This document shows positions 49,043 to 59,172 of a stretch of DNA of 62,681 nucleotides, piece by piece. The notes under the pieces are model-generated. The model was not told where the DNA came from and searched no databases. It saw only the letters and a list, made by a program, of their open reading frames with translations. This DNA is from Planctomycetaceae bacterium (GTDB lineage: Bacteria > Planctomycetota > Planctomycetia > Planctomycetales > Planctomycetaceae). Within the stretch, counting starts at the first letter, position 1; each line of letters opens with the position of its first letter. The stretch lies in assembly GCA_029243145.1 (NCBI GenBank), contig JAQWSQ010000058.1:1-62681 (forward strand). The letters run 5' to 3'. The translations under genes and the position numbers were made by a program.

Positions 49043-50761
49043 GTGTTTGCCGGACCAATTTTCAGCCGCGAAGCTCTGACTTCACCACGCAAGCTGCGAC
49101 ACTTTTTGATTCGTGTCGGCTATGTGGCTGCCTTCATGGTGTTAATGTACACAGCCTCTCAAGCGACGTTCGGTTGGCAACAGGCAATCGGTGTCGGCGA
49201 TTATGCCCGCTTCGGCGCGTTGCTATTCAAAATATCCTCCGTCGTACAATTGTCGCTGTTGATGTTCTTTGCGCTGCTGTTTTCTGCATCGAGTGTCGCA
49301 CAAGAAAAAGATCGCGGCACACTGGTCCTCTTGTTACTCACCGATCTTCGCGAACGGGAACTCGTTTTCGGGAAACTGTTTGCTTCGTTGCTGATTGTGG
49401 GGGTGACGTGGGCCGCATCGATCCCCGTCTTCCTCTCGATCTATTTGCTGGGTGGCGTCTCACTGGGTCAGATTTTATGGTCATTGGCGATCTCGGGAGC
49501 CACGGTTCTTGTAGCGGGTAGCTGGGGAAGCTTGGTTGCCTATTGGCGGGAAAAAACATTTCAGACACTCGCAGTCAGCGTGTTGGGAGCCGTGTTGTTT
49601 CTCGGAGCAATTCAAGCAGTCTCAACATTCGTCCCAGGATTGGCGGGAGAATGGATTGCCGGGCTCAATCCGTATCTTGCTTTGAATCAGCTCGTTGATC
49701 CTTTTACCACCGTTAATGGCACAGGCTTGGCTCAGGTGAGTGGAGCCAAATCGGTCATCATGTTGCTGGCATTATCGGCCATCCTGAATGTCACGACCAC
49801 CTTGTCGCTGCGACATTGGAACACACTCCGCTATTCACGTCCTCGGGAAGAGAAAGAAGCCGCCACCGGCGAGACCCGAGTGAAGACCCGGCAAATCTGG
49901 GCAAACCCGGTTCTGTGGCGAGAAATCTGTACGCGGGCTTACGGCAACAAGATGTTGGCCATCAAAGCCGCCTACCTGTTACTTGCCGGCTTTCTGTTTT
50001 ATTTTTTGGTCGGCGCGGCATCGGGTGGTGATCAATTGATGGGGATCGTCCAACCGACGACGTTCTGTTTTGTCGGGTTGTGCATATTGAGTCTGTTACT
50101 GATCAATGCGCAAGCGGTGACTGCGATTACATCCGAGAAAGATGCCAAAACTTTAGTACTACTGCTGGCAACCGACCTGACAGCCAAAGAGTTTGTGTAT
50201 GGCAAGATTGGCGGGATACTTTATAACTCCAAGGAGTTGATTCTACTGCCTCTCGGCATGTTGATTTACATTGCCGTCTCCTTTTCAGTGGGATTTGAGC
50301 CATTGCTCTATCTCTGCTTGGGATACCTCATTCTTGTCTCTTTCGCCACAATCTTGGGGCTTCATGCGGGCTTGGGGTTTGAGAACTCTCGCTCGGCCAT
50401 CGGCAATAGCTTGGGGACCATGTTTTTTCTCTTCGTGGGAATTTTCATCTTCATGGTGCTGTTGCTGGAAGCACGATCTTCCTTCTTCATTCAGTTTCAA
50501 TCATTCATTCTGTTTATCGGAGTTGGCTCGATCGGCTTGTACGCTTCACTGACTCATAGCAATCCTTCGGGAGCTCTCACGTTGTCAGCCGGCATCTTGC
50601 CCTTCCTGACTTTTTACGCAATTACTGAGTTCATTCTCGGAGGAAGTTTGAGCGTGTTTCTTGCGATTACCGCCGCCTATGGTTTTACCACGCTTGCTAT
50701 GTTGATCCCCACAGTCAGCGAATTTGATGCCGCCTTGGGGCGAACCACCATCGACAAGTAA
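49043..50761 (+). CDS. ABC-2-like transporter permease with duplicated halves
   Basis: A membrane protein of 572 residues with about twelve hydrophobic helices, resembling ABC-2 permeases. I choose the GTG at 49043, which has GAGAG upstream; a GTG at 49031 lies directly on the terminator T-run and lacks a ribosome site. Two similar cytoplasmic elements occur: EKDRGTLVLLLLTDLRERE (about residue 89) and EKDAKTLVLLLATDLTAKE (about 366), each followed by a GK and a helix, suggesting internal duplication. No ATPase gene adjoins it. The xseA gene follows after 39 bases. The promoter is unclear because a terminator sits immediately upstream. Confidence 0.82.
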   Translation: MFAGPIFSREALTSPRKLRHFLIRVGYVAAFMVLMYTASQATFGWQQAIGVGDYARFGALLFKISSVVQLSLLMFFALLFSASSVAQEKDRGTLVLLLLTDLRERELVFGKLFASLLIVGVTWAASIPVFLSIYLLGGVSLGQILWSLAISGATVLVAGSWGSLVAYWREKTFQTLAVSVLGAVLFLGAIQAVSTFVPGLAGEWIAGLNPYLALNQLVDPFTTVNGTGLAQVSGAKSVIMLLALSAILNVTTTLSLRHWNTLRYSRPREEKEAATGETRVKTRQIWANPVLWREICTRAYGNKMLAIKAAYLLLAGFLFYFLVGAASGGDQLMGIVQPTTFCFVGLCILSLLLINAQAVTAITSEKDAKTLVLLLATDLTAKEFVYGKIGGILYNSKELILLPLGMLIYIAVSFSVGFEPLLYLCLGYLILVSFATILGLHAGLGFENSRSAIGNSLGTMFFLFVGIFIFMVLLLEARSSFFIQFQSFILFIGVGSIGLYASLTHSNPSGALTLSAGILPFLTFYAITEFILGGSLSVFLAITAAYGFTTLAMLIPTVSEFDAALGRTTIDK

Positions 50762-50800
50762 CTTGCACGGACGACAAGTCTCCCTTGACGCTTAATTGTT

Positions 50801-52021
50801 ATGACCGATTCCGCACCACTGACAATCACCGCGTTCACTCAGCAGGTGAAAGATCTGATCGAAGCCAACTTCGACAGAGTGACACTCATCGGTGAAATCT
50901 CCAACTTCACACGTGCTTCATCGGGGCATCTTTACTTCACCCTGAAGGACGAAAACGCTCAACTCCGCGGCATCATGTGGAAAGGGAACGCAGCCCGGAT
51001 GAAGTTTGATGTTCACGATGGGCTGGAAGTTGTCGTCTCTGGGAAGCTCGAAGTCTATGCCGCTCGTGGCAGCTATCAGATGATCTGCTCGCGCATGACG
51101 CCGCAAGGCATGGGAGAGCTGGAACTCGCCTTTCAGCAATTACAGGAAAAGCTCGCCAAAGAAGGGCTTTTCAATGCCGAACACAAGCAACCGATCCCCA
51201 AATTTCCTCGTCGAATTGCTCTTGTCACAAGCCCCACAGGAGCAGCCGTCCGGGACATGTTACAGGTGATGACCCGACGCTGGCCCGGCTTGGATGTCGT
51301 TTTGTTACCAGTAGCAGTCCAAGGAGAGGGCGCCGCCGAACAAATTGCCGCAGCCATCAATTATGCACCGAGGATTCCGGGAGTCGATCTCATCATCACG
51401 GGGCGTGGTGGAGGGAGCCTCGAAGACTTGTGGCCATTCAATGAAGAAATTGTCGCCCGGGAAATCTTTGCTTGCCGGACACCAATTATCAGTGCCGTTG
51501 GTCACGAAATTGATGTCAGCATCTCGGACCTGGTGGCCGACCGTCGCGCGTTGACACCCAGTGAAGCGGGAGAGTTGTCGACACCATCTGCAGAAGATTT
51601 GAGTCTGGGACTGATCAGTTTACAAAATCAAATGGCGACCGCGCTGCGCAATCGCGCTCATCAAGCAAGATTACAATTAGAAAGTCTGGCGTCGCGTCCT
51701 GTATTTGCCCGACCGATGCAACGAATAGACGACTTACGCCAACAGATGGATGAATGGGACGCCGATCTGAATCGATCACTGCAACGATCATTCATCAACA
51801 AACGAAAAGAAGTGGAACAACTCGCCTCCCGACTCGATGCGTTAAGCCCGTTGAATGTTTTGAATCGCGGCTACTCGGTGTCTCGTCAGGCAGACGGAAA
51901 AGTGATCAAAGGCGTCTCGGATGTTGTCGAGGGAGACAAAATTGTCACTCGTTTGATTGACGGCGAAATGGAGTGTCTGGTAATCCAAGTCACTTCTCAC
52001 GACATTGCAGACAAATCATAA
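50801..52021 (+). CDS. xseA: Exodeoxyribonuclease VII large subunit
   Basis: A 406-residue protein of normal family length. The N-terminal OB-fold reads LIEANFDRVTLIGEISNFTR and GHLYFTLKDENAQLRGIMWK. The catalytic domain contains RIALVTSPTGAAVRDMLQV, DLIITGRGGGSLEDLWPFNE and PIISAVGHEIDVSISDLVAD. A coiled-coil C-terminus ends with LNVLNRGYSVSRQADGKVI. With XseB it degrades single-stranded DNA from both ends in repair. The xseB gene follows after 25 bases. Confidence 0.97.
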   Translation: MTDSAPLTITAFTQQVKDLIEANFDRVTLIGEISNFTRASSGHLYFTLKDENAQLRGIMWKGNAARMKFDVHDGLEVVVSGKLEVYAARGSYQMICSRMTPQGMGELELAFQQLQEKLAKEGLFNAEHKQPIPKFPRRIALVTSPTGAAVRDMLQVMTRRWPGLDVVLLPVAVQGEGAAEQIAAAINYAPRIPGVDLIITGRGGGSLEDLWPFNEEIVAREIFACRTPIISAVGHEIDVSISDLVADRRALTPSEAGELSTPSAEDLSLGLISLQNQMATALRNRAHQARLQLESLASRPVFARPMQRIDDLRQQMDEWDADLNRSLQRSFINKRKEVEQLASRLDALSPLNVLNRGYSVSRQADGKVIKGVSDVVEGDKIVTRLIDGEMECLVIQVTSHDIADKS

Positions 52022-52046
52022 ATCTCGGAAAGTGAATGGCAATCAA

Positions 52047-52406
52047 ATGGCCAAGAAAAAAACAAAATCTGAAGAAACGCCCAACGACATCAATTTTGAA
52101 GATGCCATTGGTGAAATCCAGGACATCGTTCGTCAGTTGGAAGACGGAGATTTGGGACTCGATGAGTCTCTACAGAAGTTTGAGGTCGGCGTCCGGTTAA
52201 TACGTGGATGCCACACCACACTCGAAGAAGCCGAGCAGAAAATCAAAGTATTGACGGACGTTGATGACGACGGAAACCCCGTTCTGTCCGATTTTGATGC
52301 GTCTTCGACCATCGATGCCAACAAGAAGTCGGCGGGACGGCGCAAAAAACTGAGTGATGACGACGATGAGAAAGATTCCGCATCGGGTCGTTCAAGCCTG
52401 TTCTAA
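52047..52406 (+). CDS. xseB: Exodeoxyribonuclease VII small subunit
   Basis: A 119-residue protein from the ATG at 52047; a longer frame reaching into xseA exists but would add a basic extension unlike the family. The core matches XseB: NFEDAIGEIQDIVRQLEDGD, LGLDESLQKFEVGVRLIRGC and EEAEQKIKVL. The C-terminal 45 residues are charged and poorly conserved (RRKKLSDDDDEKDSASGRSS), longer than in E. coli. It forms the regulatory partner of XseA, encoded just upstream. Confidence 0.95.
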   Translation: MAKKKTKSEETPNDINFEDAIGEIQDIVRQLEDGDLGLDESLQKFEVGVRLIRGCHTTLEEAEQKIKVLTDVDDDGNPVLSDFDASSTIDANKKSAGRRKKLSDDDDEKDSASGRSSLF

Positions 52407-52596
52407 CGATATTACGCTTCGTGATTATTCCATACGAACCTCACAATAGCCTGCGGGCTCTGTTCTCTGTGGAGGTTTCGTAACTCTCACACTGTCAGAG
52501 TTGTCGGTATAAGACATAATGAGGCAGTGCAAGGCGAGAACATTTGATAGCAGCCTGCCTGAATGATATCCCGCGTTTTCCTGTGAAAGTGACACC

Positions 52597-53676
52597 ATGA
52601 GCCTGTTTCGTCCCGCGATCGATGCCATGCGAGGGTACATCCCGGGCGAGCAACCGACCGACGCGGGTTGGGTAAAACTCAACACGAACGAAAACCCCTA
52701 TTCACCTTCACCCGAGGTGAAGAATGCGATTGTGGCAGCCTCTGAAGGTCGGCTCAATATTTATCCTGACCCGCTGGTGAAAGCGTTCCGAGAGTCGGCG
52801 GCTCAATTGTTCGGAGTCGATGCAGATTGGATTCTTCCCGCGAACGGCAGTGATGAAAACTTGACGATATTGATGAGATCGTTCGTCGATGCGGGAGAAC
52901 AGATCGCGTACCCCTACCCAAGTTATGTCCTCTACGAAACTTTGGCCGAAATTCAGGGGGCCAAGGTTGCCCGATTGCCACTCACGCCCGACTGGCATTT
53001 TGATTGGAAAGTAACCGACCCGCGGGTCGCTGCCAGCAAAGTATCCTTTATTCCCAACCCCAATTCTCCATCGGGAAATCGCTGGAGTGATGAAGAACTC
53101 CAATGGCTGACCCCCGAAAAAGGGTTGCTCGTTCTTGATGAAGCCTACGGCGACTTTGCCGACAAACCACACAAAGCCGAGCTGCTTCAGTCGGAAATCG
53201 GAAAGCGGATAGTCATCACGCGAACGCTCTCCAAGTCCTATTCTCTCGCGGGAATTCGCTTCGGTTTTGCCATCGCACATCCAGACATCATTGCCGGCAT
53301 GCGTAAGGTCAAAGACAGCTATAACTGTGACAGTCTCGCCATTGCAGCCGCAACTGCCGCGATTCAGGATCAAACCTGGATGTTGACGAATCGGGAAAAG
53401 ATCGTGACAACCCGCACACGTCTGGCTGAGTCCTTGTTAGAAATGGGGTTCGCTGTGACGCCGACTCAGGCAAATTTCGTCTGGTGTACTCATCCCGATC
53501 ATGAGGAAGGAAAGCTTTACGAGGAACTCATATTACGTAAGATTCTCGTTCGCTACATGAAATTCCCGTACTGCGGTCCTGAAGAAAACGAACACCGCGA
53601 AGGACTGCGGATCAGTATTGGGACTGAGGGGGAAATCGACATGCTGCTGAAATCTCTGAAAGAACTGGTCGGATAA
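52597..53676 (+). CDS. hisC: Histidinol-phosphate aminotransferase
   Basis: A 359-residue PLP enzyme of fold type I. Family markers are [52 protein letters not shown] and [11 protein letters not shown], with the PLP lysine in [20 protein letters not shown]-terminal arginine motif ([16 protein letters not shown]) binds substrate. It converts imidazole acetol phosphate to histidinol phosphate in histidine synthesis. The gene is followed by hisB after 53 bases on the same strand. Confidence 0.96.
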   Translation: MSLFRPAIDAMRGYIPGEQPTDAGWVKLNTNENPYSPSPEVKNAIVAASEGRLNIYPDPLVKAFRESAAQLFGVDADWILPANGSDENLTILMRSFVDAGEQIAYPYPSYVLYETLAEIQGAKVARLPLTPDWHFDWKVTDPRVAASKVSFIPNPNSPSGNRWSDEELQWLTPEKGLLVLDEAYGDFADKPHKAELLQSEIGKRIVITRTLSKSYSLAGIRFGFAIAHPDIIAGMRKVKDSYNCDSLAIAAATAAIQDQTWMLTNREKIVTTRTRLAESLLEMGFAVTPTQANFVWCTHPDHEEGKLYEELILRKILVRYMKFPYCGPEENEHREGLRISIGTEGEIDMLLKSLKELVG

Positions 53677-53729
53677 CAGTCTGTTCCAGTCACAACCATC
53701 AAACAATCATCTCTGATAAAGAGTCTGTT

Positions 53730-54323
53730 ATGACCCGAAGCTCCTCAATCACACGACAAACTGCCGAAACTCAAATTACACTCTCCCTGAACCTCGATGG
53801 CAGTGGTCAACACGAGATCGATACTGGAGTCGGTTTTTTCGATCACATGCTGACCTTGTTTGCCCGTCATGGACTGTTTGATCTGAATGTCAAAGCGGTC
53901 GGAGATCTGCACGTCGATTCGCACCACACAGTCGAAGATACGGGCATCTGCCTGGGACGTGCGATCAATGAAGCACTTGGCAACAAAGCGGGAATCACAC
54001 GTTACGGGTCGATAACTTTACCGATGGAAGAGACACTCGCGACTGCCGCAATCGATTTGAGTGGGCGTATGTGGTTTGTTTCTCAAGCGGAATATCCGAG
54101 TGAGAAGATCGGTGAATTTGATACCGAACTTGTCGAAGTCTTCTGGTCTGCTGTGGCGGCGAACAGTTTGATGAACTTACATCAAGTCGTGCATTACGGA
54201 TCGAATAGTCATCACATCGCTGAGGGATTATTCAAAGCCAGCGCCCGAGCGTTACGAATCGCCGTGACTATTGATCCTCGCCAGAGTGGAGTCCCCTCGT
54301 CCAAAGGGACATTGACTGACTGA
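53730..54323 (+). CDS. hisB: Imidazoleglycerol-phosphate dehydratase
   Basis: A 197-residue monofunctional enzyme. Metal-binding signatures of the family are present: [49 protein letters not shown] and [20 protein letters not shown]. The length equals that of the monofunctional form; there is no phosphatase domain. It acts just before HisC in histidine synthesis, and its gene is adjacent to hisC. AAAGAG lies upstream of the ATG. Confidence 0.97.
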   Translation: MTRSSSITRQTAETQITLSLNLDGSGQHEIDTGVGFFDHMLTLFARHGLFDLNVKAVGDLHVDSHHTVEDTGICLGRAINEALGNKAGITRYGSITLPMEETLATAAIDLSGRMWFVSQAEYPSEKIGEFDTELVEVFWSAVAANSLMNLHQVVHYGSNSHHIAEGLFKASARALRIAVTIDPRQSGVPSSKGTLTD

Positions 54324-54539
54324 TCGCTTGAGTGAGTAATGAGAGGTTTTTCTCAGACAGATTACCGAGTGAGAATCAAGGTTGTAGTTCGGTTTTTTGA
54401 TGGGAATTAAAAACTCCCAAAAAGTCTGGTGAGTCTCCTTTCCAATGAGTGTTGCTTGCGATATCTTCAGAACATCTCGTTGAAGTGTGATGGTGCATTT
54501 GGTGAGTTGTCCGTTCTTTCGAATGATGACTTGCGGCAT
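54252..54539 (-). CDS. Possible small protein overlapping the end of hisB (uncertain)
   Basis: A 95-codon minus-strand frame starting [20 protein letters not shown]. The first 60 residues alternate polar and hydrophobic positions as in a beta-rich small protein, but no family is recognised. The last 24 codons overlap hisB antisense. Another 93-codon frame (54544-54825, with a CEKCG motif) lies just upstream on the same strand. Either or both may be remnants. No clear ribosome site is visible. Confidence 0.22.
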   Translation of the reverse strand: MPQVIIRKNGQLTKCTITLQRDVLKISQATLIGKETHQTFWEFLIPIKKPNYNLDSHSVICLRKTSHYSLKRSVSQCPFGRGDSTLARINSHGDS

Positions 54540-55016
54540 CTTGTCACGAGTGCTTTACGAGATGCTGATCTCCGCAACCCCGGGGACGGCCGAACACACG
54601 AAGCGTTTGCCAATACGGAGGGCAAGCCAAAGTTAATTCAACTGTTGTCTTACGCGGACGGAGTACCGTAAGTTTCGGTTTTGGACTGCGGTCTCCTACG
54701 GAGAGAAGGAAGTGTGACCCACACTTCTCGCAGTGCGCCAAGTAAGTTCGGTTGTTCCCTTTATTCTTGCATTCTCTGATAGGCAAAGCGGAAGATGGCC
54801 CAGAGTTTAGACTTGAGCCGATCAAACGACTCGACTAAGACCCAGAAATGACGGTTTTTTTGTCCCGTTTGCGTTGAAGAGCTCTGAATAAAACGCTACG
54901 ATTTTGCGATTCCAGCGCAAGTTGATTGCGTGAGAGTTTCACAGACGCCTTTGTTGCTCCCTAGAGCGTGGCGTATCTGTATTGTTTGCAACACCTTACG
55001 ACGAAATGGAAGTGCC
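54324..55016. other. Intergenic region between hisB and rplM, no certain gene
   Basis: About 690 bases. The plus strand has no family-like frame. The minus strand carries the two small frames mentioned in the neighbouring entry. The region should contain the promoter for the ribosomal protein operon; a poly-T tract occurs near 54855, without a clear stem. Confidence 0.45.
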
Positions 55017-55502
55017 ATGACTGCCAGCAAGTCTACCATGGCCCGCAAAGAAACACACAAATCCGAATGGTTTGTTGTCGATGCCGACAACATGATCGTG
55101 GGACGTTTGGCCGCCAAACTGGCCACCGTTCTGATGGGAAAACACAAACCAACGTACACGCCACATGTTGATACCGGCGATTACGTGGTGGTCCTGAACG
55201 CTGATCGCATCCGTTTTAGCGGCAAAGCGATCACGAATCCTAAGATGCCTTATTACACTCAGAAAACTGAGCGAAAGACCTACGACCACTATACGGGCTA
55301 CCCGAGTGGTCGTGTGATTGAGTCAGCTCTGCAAGTTTGGGAAAAACACCCTGAAAAAATCTTGCAGGAAGCGGTTCGTCGCATGCTCCCCAAAAACAAA
55401 CTGGGACGGCAGATGTTACGCAAGCTCAAACTTGTTGTCGGCACCGAGCACATTTATCAAGCTCAACGCCCGACTGATTTGCCTGACTACCTCAGACCAT
55501 AA
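55017..55502 (+). CDS. rplM: 50S ribosomal protein L13
   Basis: A 161-residue protein from the ATG at 55017, which has GGAAG a few bases upstream; a longer in-frame start at 54930 would add a non-conserved extension, and an ATG at 55038 is also possible. Typical L13 segments are EWFVVDADNMIVGRLAAKLA, LMGKHKPTYTPHVDTGDYVV, KPYYTQKT-like MPYYTQKTERKTYDHYTGYP and AVRRMLPKNKLGRQMLRKL. It is an early-assembly protein of the large subunit and forms the usual operon with rpsI 59 bases downstream. Confidence 0.97.
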   Translation: MTASKSTMARKETHKSEWFVVDADNMIVGRLAAKLATVLMGKHKPTYTPHVDTGDYVVVLNADRIRFSGKAITNPKMPYYTQKTERKTYDHYTGYPSGRVIESALQVWEKHPEKILQEAVRRMLPKNKLGRQMLRKLKLVVGTEHIYQAQRPTDLPDYLRP

Positions 55503-55561
55503 ATCTGCCTGCTTGTTTCTCTGAATCATAGCATACTTTAAAATGGAATTGATGATTCTTT

Positions 55562-56194
55562 ATGTCGACCGACAACACCGAAAACAATCCTGTCGAAGAA
55601 ACTCCCGAAGCACAAGTGGAAGAAACCCCCACTGTAGAGTCCACGGAGACAACGGAACCTGCTGCCGCCGCTACTGAAGAAGCAGTCGCAGAAGTGGAAG
55701 AAGAGACGACCGAATCCGTAGTAGACGGTTTGGAGATCGGCTCGGATGCCATCCCTGAAGAAGTTGACCCCAATTTTAAACCCGTTGTTCGCGGGAAGAT
55801 TGACAAGTTCGGCGTTGCCATGGGGACCGGACGTCGCAAGACTTCTGTTGCTCGTGTTCGCGTACAAAAGGGGAAGGGTAAATTCACTATCAACGGCAAA
55901 GAACTAGCCGAGTTTTTCCCTGTCGAACGTCACCGGAAAAAAATCCTGGCAGTCTTGGAAAAGACTGAAAAAACAGGGAAGGTCGATATCTGGGTACGTG
56001 TTGATGGTGGAGGAATCACTGGTCAAAGTGGTGCCGTTATTTTAGGACTTGCTCGTGCGTTGCACGTTCAGGATGCCTCACTGCATTCCATACTGTCCCA
56101 TAACGGCTTCCTGACTCGTGACTCGCGGATGGTTGAACGTAAGAAGTTTGGATTCAAGAAAGCCCGCAAGAGCTTCCAGTTCTCCAAACGCTGA
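55562..56194 (+). CDS. rpsI: 30S ribosomal protein S9 with acidic N-terminal extension
   Basis: A 210-residue protein. The conserved S9 part starts near residue 78 (KIDKFGVAMGTGRRKTSVAR) and ends with the classic basic tail KKARKSFQFSKR, whose last residues contact P-site tRNA. Before it lies a roughly 70-residue extension very rich in glutamate, threonine, alanine and valine (VEETPEAQVEETPTVESTET), probably disordered and strongly acidic. Usual bacterial S9 is about 130 residues. The gene follows rplM and is closed by a terminator. Confidence 0.96.
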   Translation: MSTDNTENNPVEETPEAQVEETPTVESTETTEPAAAATEEAVAEVEEETTESVVDGLEIGSDAIPEEVDPNFKPVVRGKIDKFGVAMGTGRRKTSVARVRVQKGKGKFTINGKELAEFFPVERHRKKILAVLEKTEKTGKVDIWVRVDGGGITGQSGAVILGLARALHVQDASLHSILSHNGFLTRDSRMVERKKFGFKKARKSFQFSKR

Positions 56195-56225
56195 ACCTTC
56201 TGGTTCACATTTCAGTTTGAATACC

Positions 56226-56259
56226 AACCCCTTTCGGATGATTCCGCGAGGGGTTTTTT
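56226..56259 (+). terminator. Rho-independent terminator of the rplM-rpsI operon
   Basis: AACCCCTTTCGG and CCGCGAGGGGTT form a stem with a small internal mismatch around ATGATT, followed by TTTTTT. It lies 32 bases after the rpsI stop. Confidence 0.85.
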
Positions 56260-56316
56260 ATCGTCGTGTCATATCCACTTTGAAACATCATTATAGTTGC
56301 GAAGCGATCCAGAGAC

Positions 56317-57690
56317 ATGAGTATGTATCACTCACTCTTAAAACCTGATTTGCAGCAGATGTTGATCGAATCCGATCAGTCGGGGATGTCGGAATTTTGC
56401 GACGTTCTCCACCCTGCGGTCACCGCGGAGGTTCTAGAAGGTTTCAATGCTGTCGAGATACTCGATGTGCTGAACTCCTGCGAATTACTCAAGCAGGTCG
56501 AGATACTCGAGTTCTTACCTCTTCCGATGCAACTCTTACTCGTCGAAATCCTCGAGAGTAATGATCGCAAACGCCTGTCTCGCTGGTTGGAAGAAATGTC
56601 GTCCGATGACCGGGTCGACCTGTTATCCCGATTGAGCGATGAACAAGTCGAAGGATTATTACCTCTCATCGCGCAGGCCGAACGAAATGACATTCGCAAG
56701 CTGCTTTCCTTCCCCGAGGAATCAGCCGGCGCAATCATGTCGACCGAGTATGCCTTGCTGCCGGAGAACATTATTGTTCGTGATGCACTGGAAAAACTTC
56801 GTAAACAGGCTCCTGATCGCGAAACAATTTACTACGTCTATATCATTGATGATGGTCGTCATCTGCTGGGATTTGTCTCATTACGCGATCTCATCTTGGC
56901 TAAACCAGAGACCGTATTGACAGATCTCATGAAGCGGGATGTGATCTCGGTCCGTGTTAACGACGACCAGGAGTTTGTTGCCGGTGAAATGCAAAAATAT
57001 AATTTCATCGCGATTCCTGTTGTCGATAATCAGAATCGTCTTGTCGGGATCGTCACGCACGACGATGCCATGGATATTCTCGAAGAGGAAGCCACCGAAG
57101 ACGCGCATATGGCTGGTGCGGTCGCCCCTCTAGAAGACAGTTATCTGGAAACCCCTCTCTTCACTCTGTTGCATAAACGCGGGATCTGGTTGGGCATTCT
57201 CTCCGCGGCGGCCGTGGCCACTGCCGGGATGCTAAGGCAGTACGAATCGGTTTCGGAAGCTTACACTTGGATGATTCTGTTCTTGCCACTGGTATTAGCA
57301 AGTGGTGGAAACGCGGGATCGCAATCGGCAACGCTGATCATTCGTTTTTTGGCTGTTGACGATCAACAAACACAATCCCCCCATCTTCGGCTCGCTAGGC
57401 GTGAGTTAATTATGGGTTTGACGCTGGGAACTTTTCTGGCACTGATCGGATTCAGCTTCGGCTGGATGTTTGTTGGCAAGGTTGAAGGAGTTGTTGTTGC
57501 GGTCACTGTGGCGATGGTCGTGACTCTGGGGACGTGCTGTGGTGCGATGCTACCGATCTTGTTTCGGAAATTTGGAATGGACCCTGCACTGATGTCAAAC
57601 CCCTTGATTGCAGCAATCGTCGATATTCTTGGTGTCGTGATCTATTATTCTGTTGCGATTTTATTATTAGGTCGCGTAGAACCGGGTTAA
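56317..57690 (+). CDS. mgtE: Magnesium transporter MgtE
   Basis: A 457-residue protein with the full MgtE layout. An N-terminal superhelical domain (to about residue 130) is followed by two CBS domains (PENIIVRDALEKLRKQAPDR, YYVYIIDDGRHLLGFVSLRD; KYNFIAIPVVDNQNRLVGIV) and a plug helix. A five-helix membrane domain from about 288 contains LVLASGGNAGSQSATLIIR, whose GGNxGxQ element belongs to the pore. It imports Mg2+ and is gated by cytoplasmic Mg2+ through the CBS and N-domains. It is a stand-alone gene after the ribosomal operon terminator. Confidence 0.96.
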   Translation: MSMYHSLLKPDLQQMLIESDQSGMSEFCDVLHPAVTAEVLEGFNAVEILDVLNSCELLKQVEILEFLPLPMQLLLVEILESNDRKRLSRWLEEMSSDDRVDLLSRLSDEQVEGLLPLIAQAERNDIRKLLSFPEESAGAIMSTEYALLPENIIVRDALEKLRKQAPDRETIYYVYIIDDGRHLLGFVSLRDLILAKPETVLTDLMKRDVISVRVNDDQEFVAGEMQKYNFIAIPVVDNQNRLVGIVTHDDAMDILEEEATEDAHMAGAVAPLEDSYLETPLFTLLHKRGIWLGILSAAAVATAGMLRQYESVSEAYTWMILFLPLVLASGGNAGSQSATLIIRFLAVDDQQTQSPHLRLARRELIMGLTLGTFLALIGFSFGWMFVGKVEGVVVAVTVAMVVTLGTCCGAMLPILFRKFGMDPALMSNPLIAAIVDILGVVIYYSVAILLLGRVEPG

Positions 57691-57726
57691 GATAGAACGA
57701 CCATACTCATCTCGGGGAATGCTGCG

Positions 57727-59172
57727 ATGGCGCGTTTGTTCTTTAATTTCGGTGGCCTCTTTGCTGCAATCATCTGCTCGGTATCGGGGACAGATGTTTG
57801 GGCACAATCATCTTCGTTATCCGATGACGTTCAAAAGGCGATGAAAAAAGCATCGACGTACAACTACGAGACCGTCTCCACGCATGGCGGCTACGTCTAT
57901 CATTATTCTCCCGACCTGAAGATACGCTGGGGTGAAGGGTCTGCCACAAAAGACCAGATTTGGGTGCAACCTCCCGGCACGCCGACCGTTGGATTGGCCT
58001 ACTTGCGAGCTTGGGAAGCTACCGGAGATGAAGACTACTTGAAATCGGCGATCGCGGCGGCAGAATCTTTAATTTACGGTCAGCTAGAATCGGGAGGCTG
58101 GACAAATTCGATCGATTTAGATCCCAAGGGAACGCAACTGTCTCGTTATCGAAACGGTCAAGGTGGCGGCAGAAATCGCAATTTTTCAACACTGGATGAC
58201 GGGATCGGCCAGACCGCCCTTCGTTTGTTGATGCAGACAGATCGTGCATTACAGTTTAATCATCAAAAGATTCATGAAGCGACTCAAATTGCACTCGATG
58301 CTTTAATCGCTGCACAATTCCCAAACGGCGCGTTTCCTCAAGGTTGGGACGAAGAGGGAATCAGCGTGCAGCCTCTCAAAAAAGCCAACTACCCGGACTA
58401 CGATTGGCGTACCGAAAATCGCATTAAAGACTACTGGGATCTCTACACGCTCAATGATGATTTGTGCGGTTATGTTTTTGAGACACTCAACGATGCCTGG
58501 GAGATCTATCGACACCCTCGGTATCGAGACGCAATCGTCTCTCTGGGAGACTTTCTGATTCTTGCTCAAATGCCCAACCCTCAACCCGCCTGGGCGCAAC
58601 AATACAACTATGACATGCAACCCTGTTGGGCACGTGCATTTGAACCACCAGCAATCAGTGGAAGAGAATCGGAGGACGCCATTGCCGTCTTGATGAGAGC
58701 CTACGAATTGACGGGGTACGAGAGGTTTTTGGAACCAATCCCCAGCGCCATCGCCTACCTGAAAAAGTCTCGTTTGCCGGACGGTCGTTCTGCACGATAT
58801 TACGAGCTTAATACGAACCGCCCTCTTTACATGGAACGAGTTGCTGGAAAATATCAGTTGACTCACGATGATTCCAATCTTCCCGACCACTATGGATGGA
58901 AAACGACCCCCAATTTCGAGACGTTAGAAGGTCATTATCGGCAATTGACCAGAGATGGCCAACTGAAAGCCCCAGACCGATCTCGGAAAAACCTGCTACC
59001 GAAAGTTCAGCAAATTTTGACCGACCTTGATGATCGAGGGCGATGGATGTCTCAATACAACGGAGAGCGATTGGTTGGCCAACCAAAATTCCGAGAGGGA
59101 GATCAGTATCTCTCCAGTAAATTGTTCAGTGAAAATATCGAATTGCTCTCGCAGTACCTTTTGGCAGAGTGA
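57727..59172 (+). CDS. Pectate lyase, family PL10-like, exported
   Basis: A 481-residue protein with a signal peptide ([17 protein letters not shown]). It resembles PL10 pectate lyases of the alpha/alpha toroid fold: [71 protein letters not shown] with the following [17 protein letters not shown], and [18 protein letters not shown]. Such enzymes cleave polygalacturonate by beta-elimination, with calcium and an arginine base. I cannot confirm every catalytic residue from sequence alone. GGGGAA precedes the ATG. It is isolated between mgtE and hisF. Confidence 0.85.
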   Translation: MARLFFNFGGLFAAIICSVSGTDVWAQSSSLSDDVQKAMKKASTYNYETVSTHGGYVYHYSPDLKIRWGEGSATKDQIWVQPPGTPTVGLAYLRAWEATGDEDYLKSAIAAAESLIYGQLESGGWTNSIDLDPKGTQLSRYRNGQGGGRNRNFSTLDDGIGQTALRLLMQTDRALQFNHQKIHEATQIALDALIAAQFPNGAFPQGWDEEGISVQPLKKANYPDYDWRTENRIKDYWDLYTLNDDLCGYVFETLNDAWEIYRHPRYRDAIVSLGDFLILAQMPNPQPAWAQQYNYDMQPCWARAFEPPAISGRESEDAIAVLMRAYELTGYERFLEPIPSAIAYLKKSRLPDGRSARYYELNTNRPLYMERVAGKYQLTHDDSNLPDHYGWKTTPNFETLEGHYRQLTRDGQLKAPDRSRKNLLPKVQQILTDLDDRGRWMSQYNGERLVGQPKFREGDQYLSSKLFSENIELLSQYLLAE

